A stretch of 64,000 nt of DNA, taken from positions 806,001-870,000 of the forward strand of contig NC_008319.1 in the NCBI RefSeq assembly GCF_000014585.1. The letters are read 5' to 3'. This stretch comes from Synechococcus sp. CC9311 (GTDB taxonomy: Bacteria > Cyanobacteriota > Cyanobacteriia > PCC-6307 > Cyanobiaceae). Numbering within the stretch: position 1 is the stretch's first letter; the number at the start of each line of letters is the position of its first letter. The translations under genes and the position numbers were made by a program. This document shows, piece after piece, positions 44,103 through 53,034 of the stretch. Below the pieces are notes generated by a model. The model was not told the DNA's origin, did not search any database, and was given only the letters and a program-made list of their open reading frames with translations.

Positions 44103-44783
44103 TTATTCGTAGTTCGCGCTGAAAGTCTCGCCTGTGGCCATAGGGATGGCGAGTTCTTCTCTCCATTGGCTCAGAGGTTTCTCCCAGCCTTCCTCCCAAC
44201 GCTGTAAGACGAGGGGCTTGGCCTGCAGGCCTACGCGCTGTCCATGAGCGATGGCTCGACTGATGGCTTCGTGGTCAGCTGGTTGAAAGCGGAAGGCCTT
44301 AAAACTGGCCAGAAGGTTGAGGAGTACGTAGGCGGGGAAGCCAATCTGAGTGGCTGTGATTGCCAACACTGCTGACTCCCCTTGCGCTTGGGTGTTGAGC
44401 CCAGCGATGACGTGATGAATGTCATGGGTGGTGGCGATGCGTTGAGTGAGCCAGAGCCCTTCTGTGCTTGTGTCTCGGGGACGGAAAAAGTCAGCGTCGT
44501 AATTCAAGCTGCGAATCATTCCTGCATAGGCCCGGCCCAATGTTCCTTCCGGGAGCCTCTCCAGCACCTCAATCTGTGGCTGAAAGGCTGGGAAGCGCTG
44601 TTCCATCATTTCTGCGCCGCCAGGTAAGGCTTTAAAGCGCGCGATTGAAATCACCATCGCCTCACTGTCGATGAAGTTGTCGATCAGGTCACCTACCCCT
44701 TTGAGTGCTCCCTCGGTAACTGCAATCTCGTGCAGGATGCGCAAATTTTTAACGGAGCGCAGCAGTTCTCGGGTTCGTGGCAT
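44103..44783 (-). CDS. Coq4-family protein
   Basis: The product has 226 residues. The family signature HDxxH is visible as THDIHHVIAGL, a zinc or metal site, with surrounding helices. Coq4 acts in ubiquinone biosynthesis in eukaryotes and proteobacteria. Cyanobacteria make plastoquinone and not ubiquinone, so the role here is unknown, perhaps in another quinone or lipid. The gene overlaps the MFS transporter gene end by 35 bases and is followed by a secreted hypothetical gene. Confidence 0.82.
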   Translation of the reverse strand: MPRTRELLRSVKNLRILHEIAVTEGALKGVGDLIDNFIDSEAMVISIARFKALPGGAEMMEQRFPAFQPQIEVLERLPEGTLGRAYAGMIRSLNYDADFFRPRDTSTEGLWLTQRIATTHDIHHVIAGLNTQAQGESAVLAITATQIGFPAYVLLNLLASFKAFRFQPADHEAISRAIAHGQRVGLQAKPLVLQRWEEGWEKPLSQWREELAIPMATGETFSANYE

Positions 44784-46110
44784 CTAAGGGTTCCTCAATT
44801 GGGCTTCCACTCAAATTTGGCTTGTAGCGGGGCCTAACGGCCTTCAGCAGGGGCACCACTGCTAAGCAAGTGCCAGCCATCAATAACCAAAGCACCAAGC
44901 CGTGACCCTGTTGGTCTAAAAGGGCACCTGCTAAGAGAGGTGCTGCGATGGCACTGATCGCAAAGCACTGCGAGAACAAGGCCATGGCTAAACCGCGATG
45001 TTGCAGTGGTGTCTCCTCCACCATTGCTTCTGCTGCGGTTGGTAAAAAAGCCGCCTCTCCAAAGGCGATCGGAACCATCGCAAGCGCAATCAGGCTGCTG
45101 CCTCCCGCCCAGAGCGCTGACCCAGCCAATAAGAGGCAGCCTGTGATGAATCCAAGTAGGCCCATGCCAAGGCCAAAACGCAGACTGCGCTTTGCAACCC
45201 AGTTGCCGATGGGCCACTGAAGCACCATCAAGAGAAGTAGCTGCCAAGCAATCAAGCCGCCGCTCGAGGCTTCGCTGAGCGGTGCGCGGGCAAGCCCTCC
45301 ACGCACCATGTCGAGCGGCAGTGCGCTTTGCATTAAAGACACGATTCCAGTGGCGATCACACTGACGATGAGCACTGGAATCAGGGGCAGAAGCCAGCGC
45401 CAATCGGCCTCTGGGTTGGCTTTGTTTTCTGTCTTGGTGTCGCCGTGCGACGCATTCTCAGCGTTGAGTTTGTGGTTATTCGTGATCGCGGCGCTGGCAT
45501 GGAGTAGCGCTGCCCGTCCGTCTGGTAGGGGCGTGAGCAACAACACCACCAGCATGCTTAATACGGCCGCGGCCTCCACCGCATAGACCATCCGGATCAT
45601 CTCCATGGCGGTCAACACCGCACCAACTAAGGCGCCAGCGGCAACTCCTAAGGCGTCAGCGCTGCGAGCGAGAGCGTATCCACGGCTGGAAGTAAAACCG
45701 CTGCAGCTCAATGGAACGGCCAATTCAATCGCAGGGAAATAGAGGCCGGCCGCCACTCCGATCAGCAACTGTCCAACGAGGTATCCGTTGAAGCCTGTGG
45801 CCTGAAACAACACCAAATCCGCCATCAAGGCGAGCAGAGCAGCTGCTCGGACTGGCCATGAGCAGGTAAGACCGCGGTCCAGCAAGACCCCACTCAACAG
45901 CCTGGCCACCGTGCCGATCAAGGCAGACGCCGCCAATCCTTGACTCACTTGCACTGCCGTGAAGCTGGCCTGGTGAAACACGATCGGTGTCAGATAAATG
46001 ACACCACCCGCTCCAAAAGAAGCGAGCAGGCGAATAAACGCCACTTCTTGCAAAGTTGCGGGAAACTGGTTCCACCAGTGGACTGGTCTTGGCCTTGCGA
46101 AGACGCTCAA
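44749..46110 (-). CDS. MFS transporter
   Basis: The product has 453 residues and about twelve hydrophobic segments. Helix 1 starts EVAFIRLLASFGAGGVIYLTP. The segment GTVARLLSGVLLDRGLTCSWPVRAAALLA corresponds to the motif A loop. A central cytoplasmic stretch of about 40 polar residues separates the halves. Similar proteins are drug- or sugar-efflux members, but no substrate can be named. It overlaps the Coq4 gene, so they are cotranscribed. Its start is divergent from, and overlaps, the DUF1400-like gene; the N-terminus relies on a TTG. Confidence 0.88.
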   Translation of the reverse strand: MSVFARPRPVHWWNQFPATLQEVAFIRLLASFGAGGVIYLTPIVFHQASFTAVQVSQGLAASALIGTVARLLSGVLLDRGLTCSWPVRAAALLALMADLVLFQATGFNGYLVGQLLIGVAAGLYFPAIELAVPLSCSGFTSSRGYALARSADALGVAAGALVGAVLTAMEMIRMVYAVEAAAVLSMLVVLLLTPLPDGRAALLHASAAITNNHKLNAENASHGDTKTENKANPEADWRWLLPLIPVLIVSVIATGIVSLMQSALPLDMVRGGLARAPLSEASSGGLIAWQLLLLMVLQWPIGNWVAKRSLRFGLGMGLLGFITGCLLLAGSALWAGGSSLIALAMVPIAFGEAAFLPTAAEAMVEETPLQHRGLAMALFSQCFAISAIAAPLLAGALLDQQGHGLVLWLLMAGTCLAVVPLLKAVRPRYKPNLSGSPIEEPLDATNPRTAALR

Positions 46111-47702
46111 CAGGACTGCGAATAGCTGCAGGTTGTGCTTGCAGTCTGCTGTTTTTAGGCGTCTTACCGCGTCCGTTGTGGGCTGCTTCTCAGCTGGAAG
46201 TGCAGATCGATGGCACGGTTATTCCCTTTTCCATTGGTGATTTAGCGAAATGGGCGCGGTCGGATGGAGGTCATCGCTCCGAGCTCAGTACTTGGTTCTC
46301 CTTGTTAGCTCCAGAGAGTCGAGCCGGAGTGTTGGAGCTGCTTCAGGCGCCTGTGATCCTGGATCGCAGCATGGCGCGTCAGCTGTTGAATAGCTGGGCT
46401 GGCCGGCAATTGTTAGATCAAATTGCTGATTTAGTGCGGGTGGATGATGACACGGAGGGGGTCATTGTTCGACAAACGATCAACGAACTCCTAACTCAAC
46501 AGCAGCAAATTTCAAGCTTGGATTTGCTTGAGGCATTGCCTGCTGAAAGTGTTCGTCTCGATCTCGATCTTTTGCTTGAGCTGGCATCCGGTTGGCGGAT
46601 GCAACTTGAGCGCCAACAAAACTTGGTGCGCCGTCTGGATCGCATCCCCCTCACGGCCTCAGCTTCGAATCGTGTTGCGGTCTCCCCTCAAGACTCTGAC
46701 CCATGGTTAGAGCCGCGCCTGATGTCCTTGGAGGTCAGCCATCGCAAGGAGCCTTTGGGGTTTCAGCTTTGGCTGCCTGTGGAAGGGGCCCCAAAGCGAG
46801 AGCAATGGATGGTGCTGATGCCCGGTTTAGGGGGCAGCCCAGATCATTTCCGCTGGCTTGGCCGCGGCCTCAGTCGTCGAGGTTGGGCCGTCTTAGTTCC
46901 AGAGCAACCTGGCAGCGATGACGCGGCGGTCCAAGCGCTATTGGAAGGGCGTCTTTCCCCTCCCGGTGCCGAAGTGCTTCCCGCTCGGCTCAAGGATCTT
47001 GATGCCTTGCTTAAGGCCCGCGCTCAGGGAGTATTTCAGGTGCCAGGTCAACGCTTGGTCTTAGCTGGCCACTCTCTGGGTGCGTTTAGTGCACTGCTTT
47101 CAACAGGTGCAAGGCCAGCTCCAGGTCTTGCGCGTCGTTGCTCTTCTGTTTTGGGTGATTTGCCGTTGAGCAACCTGTCGCGTCTGTTGCAGTGTCAGTT
47201 AGTAGATGTTTCTTTGCCCAAGCAAGTCGCACCCAATGCGTTGTCGGCTGTGATTGGCTTCAACAGTTTTGGCAGCTTGCTTTGGCCTGCCAACTCTCTT
47301 TCGAAAATCGTCAAAGTGCCTGTGTTGTTCACGGGCGGCACCCTCGATCTGATCACGCCACCGATCAGCGAACAGTTGGGTTTGTTGTTGGCGATGCCTG
47401 CCGATCCTTCCAGTCGAGTGGTGCTTGTGGAGGGAGCGAGTCATTTTTCCCCCGTGCGGGTGGAGGGGCAAAGGCAAGGTGGACGGGGTGAGGATCTTTT
47501 TCAGCTGGGAGAAGAACTCGTAGGTGTTCAGCCGCTCAAGGTGCAAGCGCTCTTGGAGCAGGAGGTGGTGCAGTTTTTATTGGAACAAGAAGAGAGCAAG
47601 GCTGAGCCTCGATCCAGGGCCAAGACGCTGCATTTGAAGCGGGGAGAGCTTCACCTTCATCGGCTCGATCGAGAAGCGGCGTCAGCCTTAGTGCATCAGT
47701 AA
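46095..47702 (+). CDS. Exported alpha/beta hydrolase, DUF1400-like
   Basis: The product has about 535 residues. It opens with an Arg-rich signal peptide (LRRRSTGLRIAAGCACSLLFLGVLPRPLWAAS). The N-terminal domain (residues 35-170) contains VQIDGTVIPFSIGDLAKWA, as in the cyanobacterial DUF1400 group. The hydrolase part has WMVLMPGLGGSPDHFRWLG, the nucleophile elbow VLAGHSLGAFSALLS and a His in VEGASHFSPV. Substrate is unknown. TTG 46095 is the preferred start, but TTG 46056 or 46089 could serve. The stop overlaps the convergent ABC permease gene by seven bases. Confidence 0.85.
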   Translation: MRRRSTGLRIAAGCACSLLFLGVLPRPLWAASQLEVQIDGTVIPFSIGDLAKWARSDGGHRSELSTWFSLLAPESRAGVLELLQAPVILDRSMARQLLNSWAGRQLLDQIADLVRVDDDTEGVIVRQTINELLTQQQQISSLDLLEALPAESVRLDLDLLLELASGWRMQLERQQNLVRRLDRIPLTASASNRVAVSPQDSDPWLEPRLMSLEVSHRKEPLGFQLWLPVEGAPKREQWMVLMPGLGGSPDHFRWLGRGLSRRGWAVLVPEQPGSDDAAVQALLEGRLSPPGAEVLPARLKDLDALLKARAQGVFQVPGQRLVLAGHSLGAFSALLSTGARPAPGLARRCSSVLGDLPLSNLSRLLQCQLVDVSLPKQVAPNALSAVIGFNSFGSLLWPANSLSKIVKVPVLFTGGTLDLITPPISEQLGLLLAMPADPSSRVVLVEGASHFSPVRVEGQRQGGRGEDLFQLGEELVGVQPLKVQALLEQEVVQFLLEQEESKAEPRSRAKTLHLKRGELHLHRLDREAASALVHQ

Positions 47703-48715
47703 CGGATGCGAGGATCGAGCACTGCCACCAAGAGATCAACGGCCACGCTCACCATCACGACGAGGGCGGCGATGGCCACAACGATGCCTTGCACAACCGG
47801 ATAGTCGCGTTGGTTGATGCTCTCTTGAAGGCGCATGGCAATTCCTGGCCAGGAGAAGGTCACTTCGATCAGCAGAGCTCCACCGATGAGCGATGCAACC
47901 GTGATGCCTGCAATGGTGAGTACGGGCAGCAGAGCATTGGGTAGGGCATGGCGCAGCACTACCTGATTTTCGCTCAGTCCTCGGCTCCTCGCTGATTCCA
48001 CATAATCCGATCTCAAGGTGCGGTTCAGATTCAGCCTTAGCGCGTTCGTGAACACTCCACTCAGCAGTAGGCCCAAGGTGCAGGCCGGAAGAACGAGGTG
48101 CCGAATGGTTCCTTGGAGGGCCGACCAATTGCCGCTGATCACGCTGTCAAAGATCAGAAAACCGCTGCCCTCTGGGGGGATCAAGCTGGGAGGGAATCTG
48201 CCGCCAACGGGCAACCAGCCGAGCATGACCGCAAACACGAGCTGGATGAGCATGGCCGCCCAAAAGGGGGGTAACGCATAGGTGCCAATTCCATAGAAGC
48301 GGCCTGCGAGGTCAAATTTCCCCTCGGGTCGAGCAATCCCGCTAAATCCCACGGCCAAGCCCAAAACGGCCGAGATGATTAAGGCTGTGATGCCCAATTC
48401 CAGGCTTGCAGGGAGCGTTTTGCTGATGATCGAACGCACCGACTCGTTATTAATCAGGGCAACGCCTAAATCTCCATGAACGAGTCGGCTTAGAAAATCT
48501 AAATATTGATTCCAAAGTGATTGATCGAGGCCCAAGCTGCTCCTTAGGGCGGCTTTGGCCGCTTCTGGGGCCCTACTCCCAAGTACTGCATCCACAGGGT
48601 CCCCTGGAGCGACACGGAGTAGCAGAAACACCAGGCTGGCGATCAGCCAAAGCATCAGTGGAGCTAGTGCGAGTCGCGTTGCGCAGTAGCGAAAAAGCTC
48701 CCTTCCCCGTGCCAT
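47696..48715 (-). CDS. ABC transporter permease, peptide/nickel type
   Basis: This 339-residue DppB-like permease has about six membrane helices. The first is RLALAPLMLWLIASLVFLLLRVAPGDPV, a family start. The cytoplasmic EAA-type loop, which contacts the ATPase, is SENQVVLRHALPNALLPVLTIAGITVASLIGGALLIE. The binding protein gene is directly upstream and shares one base. No second permease or ATPase is adjacent, so the importer must borrow or encode these elsewhere. Confidence 0.93.
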   Translation of the reverse strand: MARGRELFRYCATRLALAPLMLWLIASLVFLLLRVAPGDPVDAVLGSRAPEAAKAALRSSLGLDQSLWNQYLDFLSRLVHGDLGVALINNESVRSIISKTLPASLELGITALIISAVLGLAVGFSGIARPEGKFDLAGRFYGIGTYALPPFWAAMLIQLVFAVMLGWLPVGGRFPPSLIPPEGSGFLIFDSVISGNWSALQGTIRHLVLPACTLGLLLSGVFTNALRLNLNRTLRSDYVESARSRGLSENQVVLRHALPNALLPVLTIAGITVASLIGGALLIEVTFSWPGIAMRLQESINQRDYPVVQGIVVAIAALVVMVSVAVDLLVAVLDPRIRY

Positions 48716-50325
48716 TAGCGTCGCTCTCCCAGTTGGGCCAGATCCACGAGCCCGTTGCCATTAAAGATGGGAGGGTTCAAACGGAGCTGAGCCCAGGCTT
48801 TCGGAGCCACAAACCAGACCGGAATGTAAGGAGCTCCTCGTGCTGCTATTGCATCCACGTTTGCCAGCTCTTGAAGACGTGGATTTCCCTTCAGCATGTC
48901 GCTACGGCTCAAGGCCTCTTGGAGCCCTGGTGTGGTCCAGAACGTTCCGCCATCTACGGCTTCACCTTTCTCGCAGATGTTTCCTTTGGCGCGCTTGCAA
49001 CTGAGCAATGGGGAGAGATAGGCCTCGGGATCTGGATAGGAGCCACTCCAGTCAAGAATCACCGCCTCGAACGATCCCTCGCTGAGCTGTTTGTACACCG
49101 TGGTCGACTCCACTCCGTTGAGGGTCATTTGGACGCAATTGGGCAGATCACGTTTCAGCTGAGCTTGCCAGGTGAGTGCCATTAATCGATCGGAGGGCAC
49201 GTTGGTGCGGAACGTGAAGGGCACTTGCAGTCGACGTCCTTTGCAGTACCCGGCCTTTTGAAACAACTTTCGGGCTGTGGCGAGGTTGTAGGTCGGCCAG
49301 GGTTCGGTTTTGCCTCCTCGCAAACTTGGTGGAATCAGTGAGCGCAATGGCTCTCTTTGCGAGTAGCTAACGCGGGTGCTGATCAGCCGGCGATCGAGGC
49401 TATGGGCGAGTGCCCTTCGCACGGTTTGACTTTGCAGCGGTGGGCTGTTGCTGCGCAGGGTCACGAAGGTGATGTTCATGGCAGGCCCTTTGCTCTCTTG
49501 AAGGAGCGTCTTGTCAGCCCGTTGGCTCAAGGCTCGTTTCTGGTCTTCATCGATGGAGTTCGACAGCAATACATCCACCTCTCCGCTGATGAGGGCTCCA
49601 AACAGTGCTGTGGAATTGCTGAGATTGATGAGGTCGAGTCCCACATTGTTCGGAGGGTCTCCCCAGTACTGACGGAATGGGATGAGACGCTGTTGGGTGT
49701 TGCGAAAGCTGCTGAGGGTGTAGGGGCCCGTTCCAATGAACCGATCATTGAGGAACCGATCGGCATGGTTTGCGTAGGCCTTAGGAGATACGGGGGTGAG
49801 ATAGGGCGATGTCAGCAGGCTTTCGATCGAGCTTGAGGGCTGCTTAAGGCGCAGACGGATCTCAAAGGTGCTGGGCGTTTCAATGGCTGCGATGCGATTG
49901 CTCAGCAAATAGCGCTGGGAGCCGATGCGTAAGAAGCGATTCAGACTGAAGGCCATCGCCTTTGCGTCAAAGCGGCTGCCGTCGTGAAACAGCACATCCC
50001 GCCGCAGAGGGATGGTGATGCTGAGGCCGTCCACACTGACCTCTGGCTTAGATGCGGCCAATTGGGGCTCAAAGTCTCCGTTGTTGCCTCGGATGTAGAG
50101 CGTGTCGCCGAGGGCACTTAAGACTTGCAACGCCCCTGTCGTACTGGCCAGTGCAGGATCAAGTGAGGAGATGCGCCCGGCGCTTGCCACCGTCAGGCGC
50201 TCGCTCTGGCGTTTGGGTTGGCAAGCACTTTGGCTGAAGGCAAGAGCCAAGCCGATCAACACGCTGGCCTGAAGGCTGAAGCGACGGCGATCAGTCACGC
50301 AGCGATTCTTGAGATCAACCGCCAT
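48715..50325 (-). CDS. ABC transporter peptide/nickel-binding lipoprotein
   Basis: The 536-residue family 5 solute-binding protein has the start RRRFSLQASVLIGLALAFSQSAC, which is a Tat-like or Sec signal with a lipobox Cys. The mature protein has LTVASAGRISSLDPALASTTGALQVLSALGDTLYI and the later KPEVSVDGLSITIPLRRDVLFHDGSRFDAKAMAFSLNR, which are typical of DppA/OppA. It is anchored in the periplasm and delivers peptides, nickel or similar to the permease encoded next. Confidence 0.93.
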   Translation of the reverse strand: MAVDLKNRCVTDRRRFSLQASVLIGLALAFSQSACQPKRQSERLTVASAGRISSLDPALASTTGALQVLSALGDTLYIRGNNGDFEPQLAASKPEVSVDGLSITIPLRRDVLFHDGSRFDAKAMAFSLNRFLRIGSQRYLLSNRIAAIETPSTFEIRLRLKQPSSSIESLLTSPYLTPVSPKAYANHADRFLNDRFIGTGPYTLSSFRNTQQRLIPFRQYWGDPPNNVGLDLINLSNSTALFGALISGEVDVLLSNSIDEDQKRALSQRADKTLLQESKGPAMNITFVTLRSNSPPLQSQTVRRALAHSLDRRLISTRVSYSQREPLRSLIPPSLRGGKTEPWPTYNLATARKLFQKAGYCKGRRLQVPFTFRTNVPSDRLMALTWQAQLKRDLPNCVQMTLNGVESTTVYKQLSEGSFEAVILDWSGSYPDPEAYLSPLLSCKRAKGNICEKGEAVDGGTFWTTPGLQEALSRSDMLKGNPRLQELANVDAIAARGAPYIPVWFVAPKAWAQLRLNPPIFNGNGLVDLAQLGERR

Positions 50326-50351
50326 TCAACGTCCTAGAGGCTCTGCCGTTG

Positions 50352-50597
50352 TTAGTCGATCTCGTCTGTAGGACTTGAGATCTGTTCAAGAGCGACTTCG
50401 AATACTGGGCAACCATGGGGATCGAGAGGCCACTGGCGGATCCAACAACGGTCATGGTCGTCATCAATCCCAATAACTTGAAACGGACCTTCGCCTGAGC
50501 GGAGTTTGATGCAGTCACCTTGATGGAGCGTCATGACAGACCGAGAACTCTGCTGATCGCAGTGTGATCCGTAGGCCAGTGTCAGTTCGTTCGACAT
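50352..50597 (-). CDS. Small conserved hypothetical protein
   Basis: The product has 81 residues. A shorter start at ATG 50534 (MTLHQGDCIKLRSGEGPFQVIGI) gives 60 residues and may be the true one. The shape suggests a small beta-barrel (CIKLRSGEGPFQVIGIDDDHDRCWIRQWPLDP), and it ends acidic (SSPTDEID). It lies between hom and the binding-protein gene. No function is known to me. Confidence 0.68.
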   Translation of the reverse strand: MSNELTLAYGSHCDQQSSRSVMTLHQGDCIKLRSGEGPFQVIGIDDDHDRCWIRQWPLDPHGCPVFEVALEQISSPTDEID

Positions 50598-50710
50598 GAA
50601 CGGTTAAGAGCACAGATCTGCAAATGCAGATTTGCTTTGTGATAGTTCTTACGACTTTGCCTCATCTTGGGGCTTAAGCGCCAGAGGGAGGGTTCACGGT
50701 GTGGACCTAA

Positions 50711-52027
50711 TCAAAGGCAGCCAAGATGGGCATCCAGGCTCAGGACCCCGGGAAGTGCATGAATAGCTTTGAGAGCTGCACTCATTTGCGCATTCCCAAC
50801 AACGTGGGTGATCACAACGATTTCAGCTCCCGCATCACTGGCTTCGAGCTGAACGATCGATTGGATGGAGACGTTGTGGTCGCCGAAGCAGCTGCCAATC
50901 CGGCCGATGACGCCAGGTGCATTTTCTGTTTTGAAACGCACGTAATTTCGTTGACTGGTTTGCTCCGTGTTCGCTAGGTGGCATGCGCGCCAGCTCGAGG
51001 CTGCAAGCAGAGGGTCCAGATTTCCTTCTGCTGGCTTGAGTTGGCGAACCCCAGCGATGTTGAGGATGTCGGCCACCACGGCCGAAGCGGTGGGGCCAGA
51101 GCCAGCACCGGGTCCATAAAACATCACCCTTCCGATCGGATCCCCCTCGACCAAAATGGCGTTGTTCACCCCATTCACCCCGGCGAGGGGATGATCATTG
51201 GGGACCAGGGTTGGTTGAACGCTGACCGCCAGAGGTAGGGACGTGGGATGGCTGGGATCGGGCTCCATGCTTTCGGCCACGGCAAGGAGCTTCACGCCAT
51301 AGCCCAACTGCGTGGCGTAATCCACGTCTCTGCTTTGCAGCGTGCTGATCCCTGCCGTGTAGATGCCGTTGCGATCAATGGGCCCCCCGAAGGCCAATCC
51401 AGACAAGATGGCGATTTTGTCTGCAGCATCAAGCCCTTCGACATCTGCAGCTGGGTCCGCTTCGGCGTAACCCAGATCCTGGGCGTCGCGAAGGACAGCG
51501 TTGTAATCCGCACCCTCATCAGCCATCCGACTCAAGATGTAATTAGTGGTGCCATTAATGATTCCGCTCACGCGCTGAATGCGGTTGCTTCCGAGCGATT
51601 GCTTGAGAGGCTCAATGATCGGAATCCCGCCGCCAACAGCGGCTTCAATCAGCACATACACACCTGCGGCCGCAGCTGCTGCAGCAATTTCTTCGCCATG
51701 CCTGGCGATCACGGATTTGTTCGCAGTAACTACCGACTTCCCGGCGGAAATCGCGCGCATGATCAGAGTGCGAGCTGGCTCGATGCCTCCCATCACTTCC
51801 ACCACAACGTTCACTGCAGGGTCGTCGACGACGGCTTCAGGAGATGTTGTGAGGATGTTTGCGTCCAGAGCGATGGGCCGTGGGCGGTTTCGATCTCTAA
51901 CCGCCACCCTCACTAAATCCAGGTCAGCGATTAGAGGATGTCTCCCTTCAGGTGTCTGGAGAATGCTTGCCACTCCGGCACCCACAGTGCCGAGACCGAG
52001 AAGGCCGATTCCGATCCGGGTGGACAT
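50711..52027 (-). CDS. hom: Homoserine dehydrogenase
   Basis: The 438-residue enzyme reduces aspartate semialdehyde to homoserine for Thr and Met synthesis. The NAD(P) motif is IGLLGLGTVGAGVASIL. Catalytic and substrate blocks include VVTANKSVIARHG and VSGIINGTTNYILSRM, then DPAADVEGLDAADKIAILSGLAFG. A C-terminal ACT domain (APGVIGRIGSCFGDHNVSIQSIVQ) allows feedback control by threonine. Length is as usual. SufE lies just upstream with 36 bases between. Confidence 0.98.
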   Translation of the reverse strand: MSTRIGIGLLGLGTVGAGVASILQTPEGRHPLIADLDLVRVAVRDRNRPRPIALDANILTTSPEAVVDDPAVNVVVEVMGGIEPARTLIMRAISAGKSVVTANKSVIARHGEEIAAAAAAAGVYVLIEAAVGGGIPIIEPLKQSLGSNRIQRVSGIINGTTNYILSRMADEGADYNAVLRDAQDLGYAEADPAADVEGLDAADKIAILSGLAFGGPIDRNGIYTAGISTLQSRDVDYATQLGYGVKLLAVAESMEPDPSHPTSLPLAVSVQPTLVPNDHPLAGVNGVNNAILVEGDPIGRVMFYGPGAGSGPTASAVVADILNIAGVRQLKPAEGNLDPLLAASSWRACHLANTEQTSQRNYVRFKTENAPGVIGRIGSCFGDHNVSIQSIVQLEASDAGAEIVVITHVVGNAQMSAALKAIHALPGVLSLDAHLGCL

Positions 52028-52063
52028 TGGACAGGTTCCGTTTACGTCGCTGATCAGAAGACT

Positions 52064-52525
52064 CTATGAATAGATCGCATTATCGGTGTTTTTTAGGGCA
52101 TGAGCCTGGGATTGCATCGCTCGCAAAATATTGAGGAACCCGTTGGCTCTCGAGGGGGTAAGGCTTGCTTGCAGACCGGTAGCGGCAATGAACGCAGGGT
52201 TGACTGCCAAGACCTGATCAGGGGTGAGATCACTCATCCCTTTAATGAGTAGGGCGAGTAACCCTTTGGTGATCAATGCATCGGACTCTCCCTGCCAATA
52301 CACATGGTTGTCCCTGAGATCGGCGTGAATAAATACTTGAGACACGCAACCTTGAACCTTGCGGTCTTCGGTTTGAAGTTCGACTGGCATGGCCGGGAGC
52401 TTTTTGGCCAGCCACAGCACGTATTCGTAACGCTTGCGTGGGTCTGGCGTGCCGCTGAGTCGATCTGCCAGGCGGTCTAGTGCCTCGCTTCCGTATTGGC
52501 TTGAAGAGCAGCTAGGGTCTGCCAT
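52064..52525 (-). CDS. sufE: SufE-type cysteine desulfurase activator
   Basis: The product has 153 residues. The conserved RKRYEYVLWLAKKLPAMP and KVQGCVSQVFI, whose Cys accepts the persulfide from SufS, are visible. The C-terminus has a typical LTPDQVLAVNPAFIAATGLQASLTPSRANGFLNIL. It works in iron-sulfur cluster formation with SufS. It lies 8 bases after the hypothetical membrane gene at 52534. Confidence 0.95.
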   Translation of the reverse strand: MADPSCSSSQYGSEALDRLADRLSGTPDPRKRYEYVLWLAKKLPAMPVELQTEDRKVQGCVSQVFIHADLRDNHVYWQGESDALITKGLLALLIKGMSDLTPDQVLAVNPAFIAATGLQASLTPSRANGFLNILRAMQSQAHALKNTDNAIYS

Positions 52526-52533
52526 GGCTGGAT

Positions 52534-53034
52534 TCAGCGACTCAGACTGGAAGGCCGCACCCTAACCATCAGGCTCACAAGTCCGAGCAGGGTTGGTGCC
52601 CCCACCCAGGCCAAAAGCGGTAGCACTGGGGATTGGTTTCGCTTTTGCACCACCTCGTCCAGCAAGACGCTGCCCTGTCGGATCGGTAATTCCAAATAGT
52701 CGCGATGTCCAGGACCACCATCTACTTGTAAGTCCAAGACGCCTTCAACAAGGTCTGGCAGTGTCAAGACCAGTTGTCCATTCACTCCGATCTCACCGAG
52801 CTCCTCTCCAGGGGTTCCATCGGCATTGAGCAGGCGGACAGCGGCACCCTCAACGGGTTCGCCTGTGGAAAAGCTGCTACTCAGCTCTAATTGGCCATCG
52901 AGATAGCGCAATGAGCTTTCGATCCCATGGGCTTTGGCCTGCTGGCCAGCCATGAAGCCAAGACCGATGGCGGTGCATGTGACCAGCAGGCGGCGTGAAA
53001 ACACGGTCATGGCAACGGGCTGACGAGAATTCAT
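52534..53034 (-). CDS. Exported membrane-anchored hypothetical protein
   Basis: The product has 166 residues from ATG 53034. The signal peptide (VFSRRLLVTCTAIGLGFMAGQQAKAHG) precedes a His at the mature start (HGIESSL). The middle is strand-rich (YLDGQLELSSSFSTGEPVEGAAVRLLNADGTPG), and one C-terminal helix (VLPLLAWVGAPTLLGLVSLMV) is followed by basic residues. The layout (exposed domain plus C-terminal anchor) resembles small accessory parts of nickel/cobalt ECF systems, but this is only a resemblance. Start overlaps the ligase stop by ATGA. Confidence 0.72.
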   Translation of the reverse strand: MNSRQPVAMTVFSRRLLVTCTAIGLGFMAGQQAKAHGIESSLRYLDGQLELSSSFSTGEPVEGAAVRLLNADGTPGEELGEIGVNGQLVLTLPDLVEGVLDLQVDGGPGHRDYLELPIRQGSVLLDEVVQKRNQSPVLPLLAWVGAPTLLGLVSLMVRVRPSSLSR

